Of a stretch of DNA of 64,000 nucleotides, positions 33,530 through 46,145 are shown one piece after another. The DNA comes from Austropuccinia psidii (lineage: Eukaryota > Basidiomycota > Pucciniomycetes > Pucciniales > Sphaerophragmiaceae), in contig JALGQZ010000013.1 in NCBI GenBank assembly GCA_023105745.1, positions 5,429,501 through 5,493,500 of the forward strand, given 5' to 3'. The notes beneath the pieces are model-generated. The model had not been told where the DNA came from and did not search any database. It saw only the letters and a program-made list of their open reading frames with translations. The translations under genes and the position numbers were made by a program. Numbering within the stretch: the stretch's first letter is position 1; every line of letters begins with the position of its first letter.

Positions 33530-35360
33530 TGTGAGCCTTAGAGGTAATTTCATATACCCAAAAGACCAAAAATACAAAATTAACATATAAATATAAATAA
33601 AATAAAATTAGTTATATTATTAAAATAAAAATATAAATATAAGATTGTATTCAAAATAAAAAAAAAATAATTACAATTGAAAATACAATTACATTAAATT
33701 TTGGAATTATAAAATTACATTTATATTTGAAAAAATTAAGTAAAAATGAAATTTTAACAAAATTGTGAAAAAATAAATAAATTTGGGAAAAAGTTAAATA
33801 AAAATTATGATAGCTTTTTATCCAATAAATAAACATATAAAAATTATTTCGCCATTGAATTCCTCATAAAAAATCAGGTGGGGTCACCTCTGAGTGAAAT
33901 TCTTGTAGCTCAACTCTAAATAAGCTTAAATTACGTTTTTTGTATTTTCAATACAAAAGTTGAAAATCCTCAAAACTTTAATTTAATTCACACCACATGT
34001 GGTGTTAACCATCAATTTTTGTGTTAAAATTGAGGTGTTGTGTTTAGTTTAGAAGTTATGAGGAATTGAAGTATTTTCAATTGAATTCAATTGAAATGTC
34101 AAAATGTGCGCGTGTATTACATAAGTGAACTTTGATTTACATATGAGGTGTCAATTATTACTGTATTGTACTGTACAATTCAATTGAATTACATAGGTAA
34201 ATTATAAGTATAATACATGATGAGGAATTAAAGGAAAAATAAATTGGAAAGATTAAATTTGGGGGGGAAAAGGAACTCCAGCTCTAAGGGGAAGCTAGAC
34301 CCCCAAAATTCTTGCTGACAGGCGTGGGATGTCAAAATTCACACAAAGGTTCATCACTTTTGGCCTGGAATTGAGTTACAGGGTCTGTGGACTCAATTGA
34401 TGATGAGGTTTTAATACCAACTGGGGTAGTTTTAACTGTTGCCAAGAGGGTAAAACTACCCTTAAGATAAAACAATCATAGTAAAAACAGTTTTAACTGG
34501 TTTCTACGCCTCTGACACACATTCTGACATGTTTTGAAGGCTCTAGGCCTGGTATTGCTATAGTAATGGCTGATTTAAGGGTCCAAAATGGCTAAAAATG
34601 GCTAAAAATGGCTTAAACCAGCCCTTTTTGGTCTAAACCAGGGTTCAATGATGCCATAATTGGCTTTTCTGTTGTCAGACTGTTTTTCACGACTGACAAG
34701 AGTAAATTTTACTTTTGGAGTAAGAGAATTGATGGCTATAAAAGAATTTCTTCTTTGCCCCTCTTTTCTCTTCATGTTAGAATCTTTTCCTTTTATTAAT
34801 TAGTTTAAAACTGTTAAACCAATCAATAGAAGATTCCAACCACCTTTTTTAAATCATTTTGAACCTTCTAAACACGTGAAAAAATCATTATAATCATTTT
34901 TTGTAACTCTTATAATCATTTTTACCCCTGAACCACCCCAAAAGTGAATTAAAGCATCTTTCAACACTGTTAACTTTGTCACTTTGTTTCCAAATTCATT
35001 CTGATCACTTTTGGGCGTGTTTTCTCTTTAATATTATTTTAAAAGACTTTGTTCTTTACTTAATTGCCTGCAGTTCTTTGCTCAATTATTTCCAATTGAA
35101 ATTGCTCTTGAAGAAATTTCTTTTGTAGCCTTAAAATATGTCTTGTAGAGTATTTTTTGGATAAATTTTTATTGTTGGTAAAACAATAAATTTTTATAAT
35201 ATTATTGTTTTATACTAATAAAGTTATAAACAATAAAATTGGCCTGTTTTCTCTTAAAAATAATATTTCTTATTATTTTTAATTGATTTTACCTTATACA
35301 AATTTTGAGGACAGGAAAAGTACTTGATTTTTAATCAAAGTTTCATATTCACACCTTACA
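33530..35360 (+). repeat. 3' LTR of element B
   Basis: 1831 bases, TGTGAGCC to CTTACA, followed by GTATG. It matches 15612-17432 with scattered substitutions and small indels; TATAAAAG at 34737-34744 is kept. Confidence 0.95.
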
Positions 35361-36000
35361 GTATGTTTACACAAGTTTTGATTGGCAGTGTCCTGTGGCA
35401 CGCCTTCTTCTAACTGTTTGTCCTGAATTTATAGTGGGGTTTCCTCTTGGTATTCCACTAGAAATTATTCTCTTGACTCTTGCTATTCATAAGATTGTTC
35501 TCTGATGGTATCTCCCATACAGTCTGATTCAGAATCCTCTGTTGGGGATTCCTCCTCTGGGACTTTCTCAATGGCATAGACTTTTTTCTTTGTCTTTGGA
35601 CAATTGCTGGAATATTGGTCTGTTGAACCAGAATCGTGACCAGAAGTTTTATTCTTGGCCACTTCTGCCACCCTTTCTCTGAGTTTGTCTTTGAACTCCA
35701 CCCTGAAAGGTTGTTTCTCTTTGAAACCACTGATTTTATATGGGGTGGATTTCCCTTTATTAGTTCATTTCCTTGTCTTGTAAGGTATTTGCAATGTCCT
35801 TTAGAGTGCAATTTTGGTTGCATCTTCATTTTACTGCATGCGTTAGCTCTCCTGGCATTTGTGTCAGGAGTTTGTGATTCCTCATCTGACTGTTCATTGA
35901 GCATCAATGGCTTTAAGTCTTTTAGACTGTCTAAGGCACCACCCATATGGATCTTTGTCCACAGCGTATTTGTCATTTTCAAATGTCATGGTCTTTTGCC
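35361..36000 (-). pseudogene. Capsid end and nucleocapsid of element D, second copy of a tandem duplication
   Basis: The minus strand from 36000 repeats the gag segment TMTFENDKYAVDKDPYGWC and runs through a nucleocapsid zinc knuckle. The knuckle is degraded, reading HDSGSTDQYSSNC near 35640, so two ligands are lost. An acidic linker ([16 protein letters not shown]) follows. It ends at the B insertion and continues at 15611. The junction with the first copy is at about 36000-36001, in a TGGAT context. Confidence 0.75.
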
Positions 36001-37262
36001 ATCATCCAGATAAAGTTCTATATCATGGCCTCTGATTTTTCCTAGAGGTTCTTCTACAATGGCAAATGCTGGTCTGTTCTTTCTTAGAATCTTCAGTAAA
36101 ATTAGTTTCTATTTACTGGTGAGGGTAGTGCTAAACTGGCCCTTTCTGAATTCATTCAGTAGTTCTTCAAGAGGGTCATGGGCAGATATTTCTTATACAT
36201 CAAGTGAAAATTTCTTTTCCTTCTTGATACCAATGGTAATGTGCCTGTTTTTGTATTGTAAATATCTATGCCATACATCTTCTGGTAATCTGTCCCCAGT
36301 AAAAAAACTTGAAAGTGGGCATCTTCAAGCAAAACAAACTCTGGGTTGGGTCTGATATTACCTTTCCTATGGGGTATAATTATCCCTTTGATAATTGTCC
36401 CAATGGAAGTGATCTTCCCTGATGCACTTTTGGAGTTCTTTGCCTTGGTGGGAAGTAGCTATTGTTTGCAGTTAAAGAAGTGGTTTTCCAGATATTTCGG
36501 GCCACTATAGAGTAGTGTGCCCCACTGTCAATGATCAATGGGTGTTGAGCATTGTCAATGCAAACAATCATTTTTGTGGCTGTCCCATGTATGTATGCCA
36601 TTCCTTTGGTTGGTATAACCAGGAACCTTTGTACATCCGGTGTATGTTTGCACAAGTTCTTATTGGCAGTGTCTTGAGGAATGCCTTCTTCCAACTGTAC
36701 TTCCTGGATTTCTGGTGGGGGCTCCTCTTGGGTCTTGCACTTCATCAGATTGTTCTCTGATTGCATCTCCCATAGAGTCTGATTAAGAAGCCTCTGGTGG
36801 GGATTCCTCCTCTGGGACTTTCTCAATGGCATAGACTTTTTTCTTTGCCTTTAGACAGTTGTTGGCATAGTGGTTTGTTCAACCACAATTGTGACAAGAA
36901 TTTTTCTTCTTGGCCACTTCTTCCACCCTTTCTCTGGGTTTGTATTTAAACTCCACCCTGAAAGGTTGTTTCTCTTTGAAACCACTGCTTTTATATTGGG
37001 TGTATTTCCCTATATTAGTTCTTTTCCTTACATCCTTTAAGGTATTTGCAATGTCATATAGAGTGAAATTTTGGTTGCATCTGCACTTTGTTGCATGCTC
37101 TAGCTCTCCTGGAATTTGTGTCAGGAGTTTGTGATTCCTCATCTGACTGCTCATTTGAGGATCAATGGCTTTAAGTCTTTTGGAGTGTCTAAGACACCAC
37201 TCCTATGTATCTTTGTCCACAGAGTATTTGTCACTTTCAAAAGACCTGCGCTTTTGCCATAT
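36001..37262 (-). pseudogene. Capsid end, nucleocapsid and protease of element D, first copy of the duplication
   Basis: The frames 37154-36879 and 36832-36380 carry the capsid end ([27 protein letters not shown]), the start of the zinc knuckle (NSCHNCG) and the protease with an intact loop (HPLIIDSGAHYSIVARN near 36500). They run on to the RT leader equivalent (GHDIEL near 36030). The second half of the knuckle is in another frame. The segment corresponds to C 27066-28345 and is followed on the minus strand by a second copy of the same segment. Confidence 0.75.
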
Positions 37263-38006
37263 TCAAGTAGCATTGCTGTACTTTTGTATGATTTGACTCT
37301 TCCACCATGGACTTCTTTCATTTATGTGTACCATATATTAGCATGTCTTTTAAATGATGTATTAAGTCTAGCAGTGATCCCTTAGTCTGGTATGCTTGGT
37401 ACATCAATGAAGAGTCCATCCATATAATCCTCAAGTTCCATAAGAACATATTCTCCTGTTCCAGAAAAGTTGGGCCAACTTTAGGCCTCAGGAAGCTGTT
37501 TCAAAGCTTCCTTCTCTGAATAAGAAATATTATCTCCATCCCGGTATTGTGATGGAGATCCTTCCTTATTCATCAACATGGTATCTGGTTTGATGTCATC
37601 TTGATTATATGGATTATCCATAACATGGCCTTGTGGTTGGGACTTCATGTTATGGTAGAAATTAAACAGTTTGTTTATGTTTTGATCCAGACAATCCCTT
37701 TCCCTTCTTCTGTGGTGTTGTTCTTCAAGGACTGGATTCAGTCTTTTGTTGGTTTCTTCAGAGGCTTTGCTCAATTGAGCATGTCCTTCTTGAAGGGTTT
37801 TAAAAGGTTTTTCCATGGAGGCTGTCAATTCTTTCATCCTCTCATTGCTTGCTTCAAGTTCTGAAAACTTCTTTTGAGTTTTCTCAGAATATTGGGACAT
37901 TTGTAACCACAGTGCATCACGTTTTAGGTTACTCTCAGGTGTGACAACATTATTTTCAATCTGAGTGGGGATAATATTTCTATTAATAGGACTACTGATT
38001 CTAGAG
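37263..38006 (-). pseudogene. Gag coiled-coil and capsid start of element D
   Basis: 37900-37481 is open and reads MSQYSEKTQKKFSELEASNERMKEL, a predicted coiled coil, through [12 protein letters not shown]. The capsid start (WPTFSGTGEYVLMEL-like) near 37460 is interrupted by stops. Element C has the same order at 26407-26850. Confidence 0.7.
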
Positions 38007-39084
38007 TTATGTAAAACTACTCTGGTTCCTGTGCACTTCTTTCACCAAATCCAACAGCTTCTGGATCATTGGGTCTGACTCTCTCCTCCTTTGGTTTAAG
38101 GTGGTCTTGTTTTTGCCCTTTTCTCCTTGTCTTCTCCTGAAAGCTTCCTGGGATTGTGACAAATGGTGACTCTTGGCCACTGATCTGATGGTTCCTAAAT
38201 GGTATGAAGCCACTGGAGAGCTGGTTTGGCCTACTCCTTGTGAGCCTGAAGAAATGTGAGTATTGCCTGTCTGGGTCAGCTGTTCTTCTATAGTGTGGAT
38301 AGTGGCTTGATTCTCCCTTATCATTTTTGCCTTCACCTCCAGGAGTCTGAACTTCCTGGTGGGATTCTAACCTTTGGTGATTACCATAAGGTCTTTGAAG
38401 TCTATCTCTTTGAGACATATATTCTGGAAACTTGCTCCAAGTTCTGCCCAGTGGGATGCCAGGTTGAACCTCTTCTTGTCCATGCTCCAATGGAATAAAT
38501 CTTTGAGGAGTTGGTGGAGCTGAAGAACTTGATCCATATCTTTCCAGTCCTCTGGTTTGAGGTTCCTGTTAAATTGAAAAGTAAATGGCAGAGTGGGTAT
38601 GATTTCCCTCAGTGTCTTTCCATCCACCACTGTGTCCAAGGTGTCCTCTTCCAGGTCTTCTGGTTCTAGACAGGCCTTCTCTGTCCACTGGTTGGTTCCT
38701 TTGGAATCCAAGGTCTCTGAGGTGTACAGGTGACATATCAGTGTTTGAGAGCAGTCAAAGAATTTATGCTCTTAGGGTATTTACCTTCAACTGTGCCTGG
38801 TAAAAATTTGTTGTCTGCTGCTTTTGGCAATTTCCCTTTAGAGGTTACAGCTGGGTTAATTATGGTAATCTTCCCTGTAAAAATTTTTAAGGTTGGTTTA
38901 CCTTGTAATGAAGCAGGACTTCCTGGCTTTCTATTCCTCTGAGTGGAAATTGGTGTCCACCTTTTAGGTGTTATAAGGCCTTCACTGTGCCTCTTTACTT
39001 TTCCCTCGCTTCCCTCTGGTTCTGAGGGTGTCACTGGTGTGTTGGCCTGTGACTGGGTCTGTAGTGGGATATAGTTTTGGTTCA
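38007..39084 (-). pseudogene. ORF1 of element D (spliced; one internal stop)
   Basis: Exon 1 (39084-38785, 300 nt) and intron 2 (38784-38717, 68 nt) match element C in length. Exon 2 runs from 38716 to about 38007, with TAG at 38369-38367 where C has TGG. The predicted protein keeps [50 protein letters not shown] and [15 protein letters not shown]. The overlapping gag-pol frame from the intron ATG is broken by TAA near 38571. This second copy is the main support for the ORF1 model. The last base of the leader exon is G, so the spliced start would be GTG. Confidence 0.58.
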
Positions 39085-39665
39085 CTGAATATCAAAACAG
39101 GAACGGAGGGATTAATGTCAGTTAAGACTTCTTAAAAAGTTCTGTTTGCATGTCTATGAATGGCCCCTGGGCTTGTATATTACTACAATATGCCCCTGTA
39201 TAATGACAGTGGAATTGTTGATTCAATTCCATGTCAGAAGATACAGCTTACAGATATCTGGTAAAATGTTTGTATACCAGTATCTCACATATTAACTTAT
39301 AATTAGAAAGTATAATCTGAAAGGATGTGGTATGTAAGAGGGTAATTGAATTAACAATACACCCAACCACGCCTCAACTGTTGGTGTTACAGTAAGAGGT
39401 GTCCTCATTGAATAAAAAAGAGGACTTTATTATTTCCTTAAAGTATTTTAATATGTAAAACACACCAAAAATAAGATTTTGTGGTGATTCAATTATTATC
39501 AACCATGCAACAAGGCAAAATATAGAAGAAAACACAGTTGTATACACCATATACCACTCAAAAAATAAATAAAATAGATATATTTTATTCATTTTTCATA
39601 AAATTTACGCCTAAAAGAGATTAAACAATAGTGTAAGAATGAAGAAAATAAGAGAAAAAACTCAC
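39085..39665 (-). other. Predicted leader intron 1 of element D
   Basis: On the minus strand GTGAGTTTTTTC at 39665 and TTTGATATTCAG ending at 39085 match the donor and acceptor of the element C leader intron. About 580 bases; AT-rich, with no coding frame. Confidence 0.5.
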
Positions 39666-39710
39666 CTATAAGGTCCAAAAAGGTTTAAAAACACAGCCAG
39701 GCCCCTAAAT

Positions 39711-41107
39711 TGTCAGGCTGAGTATATGAAGAGGTGATAATAAAGAGTATTTACAACCTAAACTATGACTTTGACACAGATAATTATGTTAAAAGCAGGT
39801 TTTGAGTGAAATAAAAGGGCTTTACTAAGGATTATTAGTGGTGGTGAGCACTGCTGAAAGCCCTGGGTGCATCTTTACCTGTTGGTTTACAATAATAAAG
39901 TCTACAATACTAAAGTTTATAGTGTAACCCGGTTATTTTCCAATAGTATAATTGTTTTTGACACTTGTACTATGTACAAATTCAAGAGCAGCATGAAAAA
40001 ACCTTTTCTGGCTGTGAAAAGGCCCCCTTTTTATCCTAAAATTGGGTGGAAAGGCTTCTAGACCTTTCCACATAGAGGAAGTGAAGATTTTTCACTTCCA
40101 AGGACTGGCTTGTTGCTTTCACAATTCCTGTATATCCTGTATTGGGCTCAGATGTGGTTTTGAAACCACATCTGGGCAGCTTGCACCAATACAGGGTGAA
40201 ATGTTTCATCTGGGGACCACATAGCCCTCTTCTGAGGTGTATGACACGTAGAATGCTGTACAGAACCTGTATGGGACCCCAGTATTGATGTATAAGCATG
40301 CTTCTTTGTCTATTTGATAGCTCATAATCATAATTGTGGGAGAATATCCCACAGTAAGACTGTATTGGTCTAATTATGGGATTTGGAGCTTAAAACTGCC
40401 AGAACTTTGTCTGTTTTTGATATATCAAGCTCAGCTTTGGTTCATTGTGTAGCCCTGGATGTATTCCACACAATGGTACTCATTTGATATGGTTATCATT
40501 AATTATGGCAAAGGTATGCCACATACAAGATTTTTTGTACATATATATGTTTTGTGTGAAAACCATATAGAGCTTGTTTGCCCTATAACCTTTGTTCTAG
40601 ATGAGATATGGGGAAATGGATTGCACCATCAGATATACCTGATTGTGCTCTTTCCAAAAAGACCCCACTTTAGGTATCTCATACCAAAACTGCAGAAGTT
40701 AGATGGGAGGTGAATATTTTCTTCACCCTTATTTGGCCTGATTTTGGCCATAACTTTTGTAACACTGGTGCTAGCTCAGCTTGGCTAGTACCATTGGATA
40801 GTTCTGACTTAGAGCGTATTTTCAAATACCCATTTGATTGGGTTAAGCCTCTTACTCCGTATTTCAGATGAGAGGTGAAAATTAAGGTTTATTCTCAGCA
40901 ACAACTTTGAGCTGGAATAGCTTTGTTATTCTTTGTCCTATGATAATGAGACTTGTATATTTGGAAAGAAGTGAGCTTCCTCTTTCTTTTGCTAACTTTT
41001 GAGCTAATTTCGCTCAGCTCCATGTTTTGGTGGTATCTTGGCTATACCATTGATTTATGGTATTTGGCTGTCATGCATGTTCTCTGGCTTTGAGTCACAG
41101 GCTGACG
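39711..41107 (-). repeat. 5' LTR of element D
   Basis: The minus strand starts at 41107 with CGTCAGCC (first base changed from T) and ends GCCTGACA at 39711, 1397 bases. A TATA-like GGATAAAAAGG lies near 40038. The primer-binding site follows at 39709-39692. Confidence 0.85.
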
Positions 41108-41834
41108 ATATGACTGTTTAGCTTAAAATAAGATTATAGTGAGTGATTATAAATGATCAATTTTAAGCTTAAAATTTGATAATTAATAATTATTAAGCTA
41201 TACATGCTAAGGCCATTCAGAGAGTGAATTCTGATAGCTTGGAATTTCATTATCAAAATTTTAAGAGCATTCCATTACATAATTAGAACTCTATTTTTAA
41301 TTATTTTTCTTGTAGCGCATCTTTTCTGTCAAAATGTACTATTTTAAACTTCAAACCAAGCTTTCAGGGGGTTTTGCCTTGATGATGATGATGATGAAAA
41401 ATACATTATTCTTCAGGCATGACCTGGTGGAGCCTGAATATTTAATTATTTCTAAGTTTGGACCAGTTTCACAAAAAAGTGGTCAACAGCTATAGAAACT
41501 CTATTCAACAAACCCTTACAAGTTATAGCCTTTTCCATAGATTGTCAAAAAAATCTCATATCTTTATTCTTACAGCAGCTATGTGTAAATCCTGCTTTCT
41601 GTTCAGCTCTCTATCATGTATATTTCAAGAGATATAAGCTAAAAACCATTAATATATACACTGATTATTATAGTGCCTATATTCAGGCTATTTTCTTAAT
41701 TATTTATTCTAAAGATATGAAATAAACATTTTATATGTGTATTATTTCATGGGGGATCCAATTGTGCAATTTATTTCACATTCTATTTCATTGGTTTCCA
41801 TGATAAACAAGAATTCATGCCTTTTTATGGTATG
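41108..41834 (-). repeat. E-family LTR fragment, truncated both sides
   Basis: The reverse complement aligns with 44315-45125 of the solo E LTR. Clear shared blocks include AGTTTAAAAT next to TTTTGACAGAAA, and the TCCAAGCTATC region. It is cut by D at 41107 and by the G-family LTR near 41835. Copies have diverged strongly, with indels. Confidence 0.6.
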
Positions 41835-43815
41835 TGTGTGGGATTGAAATGAGGCAGTACCTGGAGGGGGAAATCACAGGTAACTAGTTTTGAATTGCTA
41901 ATAACTCCTGTAACCAAGGGTGGAAAGGGTGTATTGGCTGCCCCTCCTAAAATACTGAACAAAATCTTCCTTGGAGCTCACAAACCAAATTAAAATTAGT
42001 AAGTGGCTTTACAACTGCAGAAGACAAAATTCAGCAGTCTCATATCAGACATATTCAATATATAATATGAAAAATGATATCAGTAATGTTGCTTCACATT
42101 GAGATTTCAATGAACTACTTGTCTGTATATTTTTTTGTTTTTTAGTGAAATTGGGGTGAGTGGTTTCTTCTTGGTGATTAAATTTTGGTCAGATGAGTTA
42201 TTTAAGGTGTTCAGAAAAATTTGGTGAGTGTTGATAGAGGTAGTTTTGTTAAGGTATAGAGTTATAATAGAGTAAAACAATCTATAAAGATTTGTTATTT
42301 CTTTAAGATTGGTTATTAATACGATAAAATTGTATTTGTTCATTTTAAGAGGTAAGATTCTTTGATATTGGATTCTTTAAAGTGGTAAGTTAATTTTAAA
42401 TCTTGAGAAATTGTGTTAATTTCTACTGGATAAAATATTTCAATAGGGTAGTAACCCTAATCCTGGGTACTGGATAATTTTCATTTTTATTTTAATAAAT
42501 AATAAGATCCCACTGCACTTAGCTACTGGGTAATCTTCAACACTATACTCCCACTGAGCTTAGCTACTGGGAAAGTACATTTAGTATAATATACTAGACT
42601 ACCACCCATGTGAGGGATGAATTATTCCTATGCTCCTACAGTGCAGGTGATCAAATGTGCATAGGATATAAGTTGAATGGGGGATTTTTAAATCTGGGGG
42701 GAGGGAGCCCCTTCATTTCTCCCTTTTGGAGCCCAGGGGGCCCTCCATGGGGGCTGTCGCCTTCCACTTTAATTCCTCTTGATTCCATCATGTGACTTTG
42801 TTTTTGGTAAGTACTTTTCTTGCATGGGTAAGGTAATTTAAGGTTTGGTGATAATTGTTTCTCTGAACAGCCTCCATTAATCACATGATCGTCCTTTGGT
42901 GAAATAATTATGATGTGATATTCTTGGATTTTGGTTGCATGCATGAGGTGATTTTATTTTGGCCGTAGATTTTTCTTGTTCACAGCCTTTTTTCTGTCAC
43001 ATGATATTCTGTTGGTGGGGAATTATCACATTATGACTGTTTAATTTAATTTTGCAAATGTCATATTTTGGGCTTGGTAGAAGTGGCTGTGTAATTTATG
43101 CAGGTGTCATGGTTGTTTTTCTGCCTTTTGAACTTGAAAAGGAGCTCATGTGATAAATTCTTGCACTAATGAATTCCTTGTTGTGTATGATATGATGTGA
43201 CCTTTGAGTTTGACACATGCTGTGCATAGTCATGTGCTTGAGATTCAATTCGAAGTGTGTACTTCATGCAGCCTGTTGTAACTAGCTTTGGTTTCCATGA
43301 GGTGATGAGTGGTGTAAATAATTTTGATGCTATTTATGGTTTCAAGTGGGGTTATTGTGGATATAAATGGGGTTATGGTTGTGGCTGTGCTTTAAATAAA
43401 CTTCAGGAATTCCATGGAGGTGAGGTTTGCATCATATGACTTCTATATGTTGAATACAAGGTGGTTGTGTAATTCATGCAGGTGTCATTTTCTTGCTGCA
43501 TGAGTGCTGTGACTATAAGGGGGTGTAAAACTGGGTGGTGGGTGTAAGTTAAAGGGTGGTACCTTATTTTTTGTAACTAGTTTTCTATATGTAACTTGAT
43601 TTTTACATATGCATAATGAAATTGAATAACTTATTTAAACACATACACTTCCCTTTGGTGCCTGTGCCATGGTGTTATGAATAACTCCAGCTTCTTGATG
43701 TAAAATTGACCTTTTGGTGTAAAATTTGATTGTAAGTCTTCCTGTAGGCTGGATTTACTGCTGTTATGGGGTACTATGAGTATGAGCCTGATGAAAAAAA
43801 TGGTATTGAATACCA
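41835..43815 (-). repeat. G-family 3' LTR, minus strand
   Basis: It starts on the minus strand at 43815 with TGGTATTC, the same 5' terminus as 60719, and runs to about 41835. The last 15 or so bases of the LTR are missing. The TATA box of the other copies has decayed (GGGAGAAATGAAGG near 42715). It is preceded by a polypurine tract and the end of a pol gene, so it is the 3' LTR of a largely deleted element. Confidence 0.82.
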
Positions 43816-44214
43816 TATCCCCCTCTCCATTTAGTGCTGTCCCCAGAATTCCAGGTGAGAGCTCTCTATTCTTCATCTGATTCTGTGGTTTCTTCCAATA
43901 ACTCTTCCTCATTGATTGATTAATCTTCTTCACTTTGTTCTTCTTCTGTGTCCTCTTTTTTTTTCTATCAAATTTCCTCTTGGGTAAACCTTCTTGACTT
44001 GAGAGGCTGCAAATCTTCCTGCTAATTCTGTTCCATCCAGCTCCTCAAATTCATATGGTTCATTGCTTATTGGTCACTTCCGGCATTATTCCATCACCAA
44101 GGTCCATGTGATGTCACATCACCCATTCTTGGTTCATTTCAACTCACATGTCTGTGTTTATCTATTCCCCATGTGATTTTCAATCAACATATATAGATGT
44201 GATGAAAAAATTTC
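43816..44214 (-). pseudogene. 3' end of pol and polypurine tract of a G-family element
   Basis: On the minus strand about 44050-43970 reads YEFEELDGTELAGRFAASQVKKVYPRG, which looks like the integrase C-terminus of a retroelement. Stops follow in the Lys/Arg-rich tail (near 43921). AAATGGAGAGGGGGATA at 43832-43816 is the polypurine tract directly before the LTR. Sequence from 44050 to 44214 is not assigned. The assignment to the G family rests on adjacency to its LTR. Confidence 0.5.
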
Positions 44215-44219
44215 TATTA

Positions 44220-46145
44220 TGTGAGCCTTTGATGAAATTACCAAATATCCAAAAAGGTCACAATAAAATTTTTGTAATAATTATACTTACAATAGTTATC
44301 TCAAAGACTAGTAAAATACCATAAATAAGTATGAAATCTGAATTAACTAAGCATCTAATGAGTAAACATGTAACATAAAGTGCACCATTAGATTCCTCAT
44401 GGTAAAATACACATATTTCATTTTTATGGCATATCGGAAAAGTCAATAATTACTGAAGAATAAGTAGTAATACCTCAGAAAAGGCATAAAACCCTAGACA
44501 ACTCAAACATCAATGATACAACATGTGAAACAAATTGTCCCATTGGATTATTCATAAAGGGCTACACATAAAACAACTATAAGGCTACCCCTTAAAGTCA
44601 ATACTTAAGGAATTAAGCTGAATATATGCACTTTTTTGGTTGATGCATATATTCATCGTTTTTAGCTAATATCTCTTGAAATAACCAAGATAGGGAGTCA
44701 AACCAAATATGAAGTCGCGACTTAATTACCGTAGGAACACAGATAGGAACTTTATGTTACAAGTTATAAACAAGGTTAAAACCTGTAATGGTTTATTGAT
44801 CAAAATTACTGGCGCTGTTGACCACTTTGTTGTAAAAGTGGTCCAAACTTAAAAAAATGGATAGTCAGATTCTACCTTGAAATCAAGGTTTGAAGTTTAA
44901 AATATTAAATTTTGACAGAAAGGAAGAGTTACAAGAAAAATCATCATAAATAGAGCTTTGATGATGTAGTAAAATGCTCTTGGAAGCTTAGCAAGGACAT
45001 TCCAAGCTATCAAAATCCACTCTCAACATAGCTTTAGAATGTATAGCTTAAAGGCTATTACTGATCAAAGCTCAAGCTTAAATTTGATGATTTATATTCC
45101 TCACTGTAATCTTATGTTATGTTCAATAGCTATATAAGTGATAAAACTGGTGAATACTATTAAATTATGACTAATTCTAATAAAATACACGAAGCTTGGG
45201 CTTCTGCCAAGTCTATGATTTCATCAAGCTTAGAGTTATAGTGATAACTCGAAATGATGGCATAATAATGAGATAAGATGGTTTCATCCTGATGTAATCA
45301 TCAGTAAACCTTAAAATAATGATCATTTCTAGTATATACCATCATTACACGTCTACGAGAAACCTACTGGACTCTATAAGAGAGGTATTTACTATAAATG
45401 AAGCTATTTTTACTACGTTTTCCCCTCAGACGCATCAAAACAATTAAGCAATTAAATCCAAAGGTAAACTCTTTTATTTTTTATATATAGAACTCTCATA
45501 TTATCAAAGACCAAAAGCTATCCTTATTTTAATCATCATCTTTGACATGATTACTCCAATTGTTCTCTTGTTTTGTTATAATTCTCTTTAAAATCTTACT
45601 TCCATGTAAAATCAAGTAAATTTGTAATTTCTCTCATTTTTATTTGTAAATACAATTTAAATAAGTTTTATTTACATCATTTGACCTAAATTCATGCGAA
45701 AGTATTATAGTAAGCCTCAAAAGTAGGTTATTTTCTCTTATTATAATAATTTCTCTCTATTATTAGTATGAATAATTGTTCAATTGATAAAAATAGTATT
45801 TGTATTAATATATGTCTTTGATATTGGTAATATTGTTGTTATTAATTGTTATTTTTAAAAAAACAATTTTTACGCCTTAATGATTTTTTGGTAACAAGAA
45901 TAAAGTGCTTTTAAATATATTCATTATCTTATATTAATATATTTATTTATTATATTATTTTCTATAATATAAATTATATTATTATATTGATTTAATAATA
46001 TAATTAATTTTTACGCCATAATTATAATAATTCTTTATTATTATAATCAATTTTTAACTTATTTATTTTATGTATAAGGACATTCATAGTAAAATAAGTA
46101 AAATATTAGTAATTTTTACTTATTGTTTCATAGTCAAACCTTACA
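44220..46145 (+). repeat. Solo LTR of family E, with perfect target duplication
   Basis: It starts TGTGAGCC and ends CCTTACA, 1926 bases, flanked by TATTA at 44215-44219 and 46146-46150. The termini and the first 40 bases resemble the B LTR, so E is a diverged sister family. No internal element remains, which implies recombination between two LTRs. The minus-strand frame at 44258-44446 is chance. Confidence 0.88.

Larger units (their letters stand above)
15612..35360 (+). mobile_element. Ty3/gypsy element B, full length, interrupted by element C
   Basis: Two LTRs of about 1.82 kb (15612-17432 and 33530-35360) begin TGTGAGCC and end CTTACA. They are flanked by perfect GTATG duplications at 15607-15611 and 35361-35365, so the insertion into D is intact. 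Inside are a primer-binding site, ORF1, gag, protease, RT, RNase H, integrase and a polypurine tract. Element C sits in the integrase gene (23191-32876); removing it with one GGATG copy restores the frame. The gag-pol frame has three in-frame stops and no frameshift that I can see. The LTRs differ by a few per cent by eye. Confidence 0.95.
10443..41107 (-). mobile_element. Ty3/gypsy element D (C family), interrupted by element B
   Basis: Its parts lie at 41107-35361 and 15611-10443 on the minus strand. In order they are 5' LTR, primer-binding site, ORF1, gag, protease, RT, RNase H, integrase, polypurine tract and 3' LTR. Removing B (15612-35360) with one GTATG copy rejoins the protease region. 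D is a diverged relative of C, with the same exon lengths in ORF1, but carries many stops and frameshifts. It also has a 1.26 kb internal tandem duplication. Its flanks (AAAAA before 10443, ATATG after 41107) do not match, so no target duplication survives. Confidence 0.88.
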
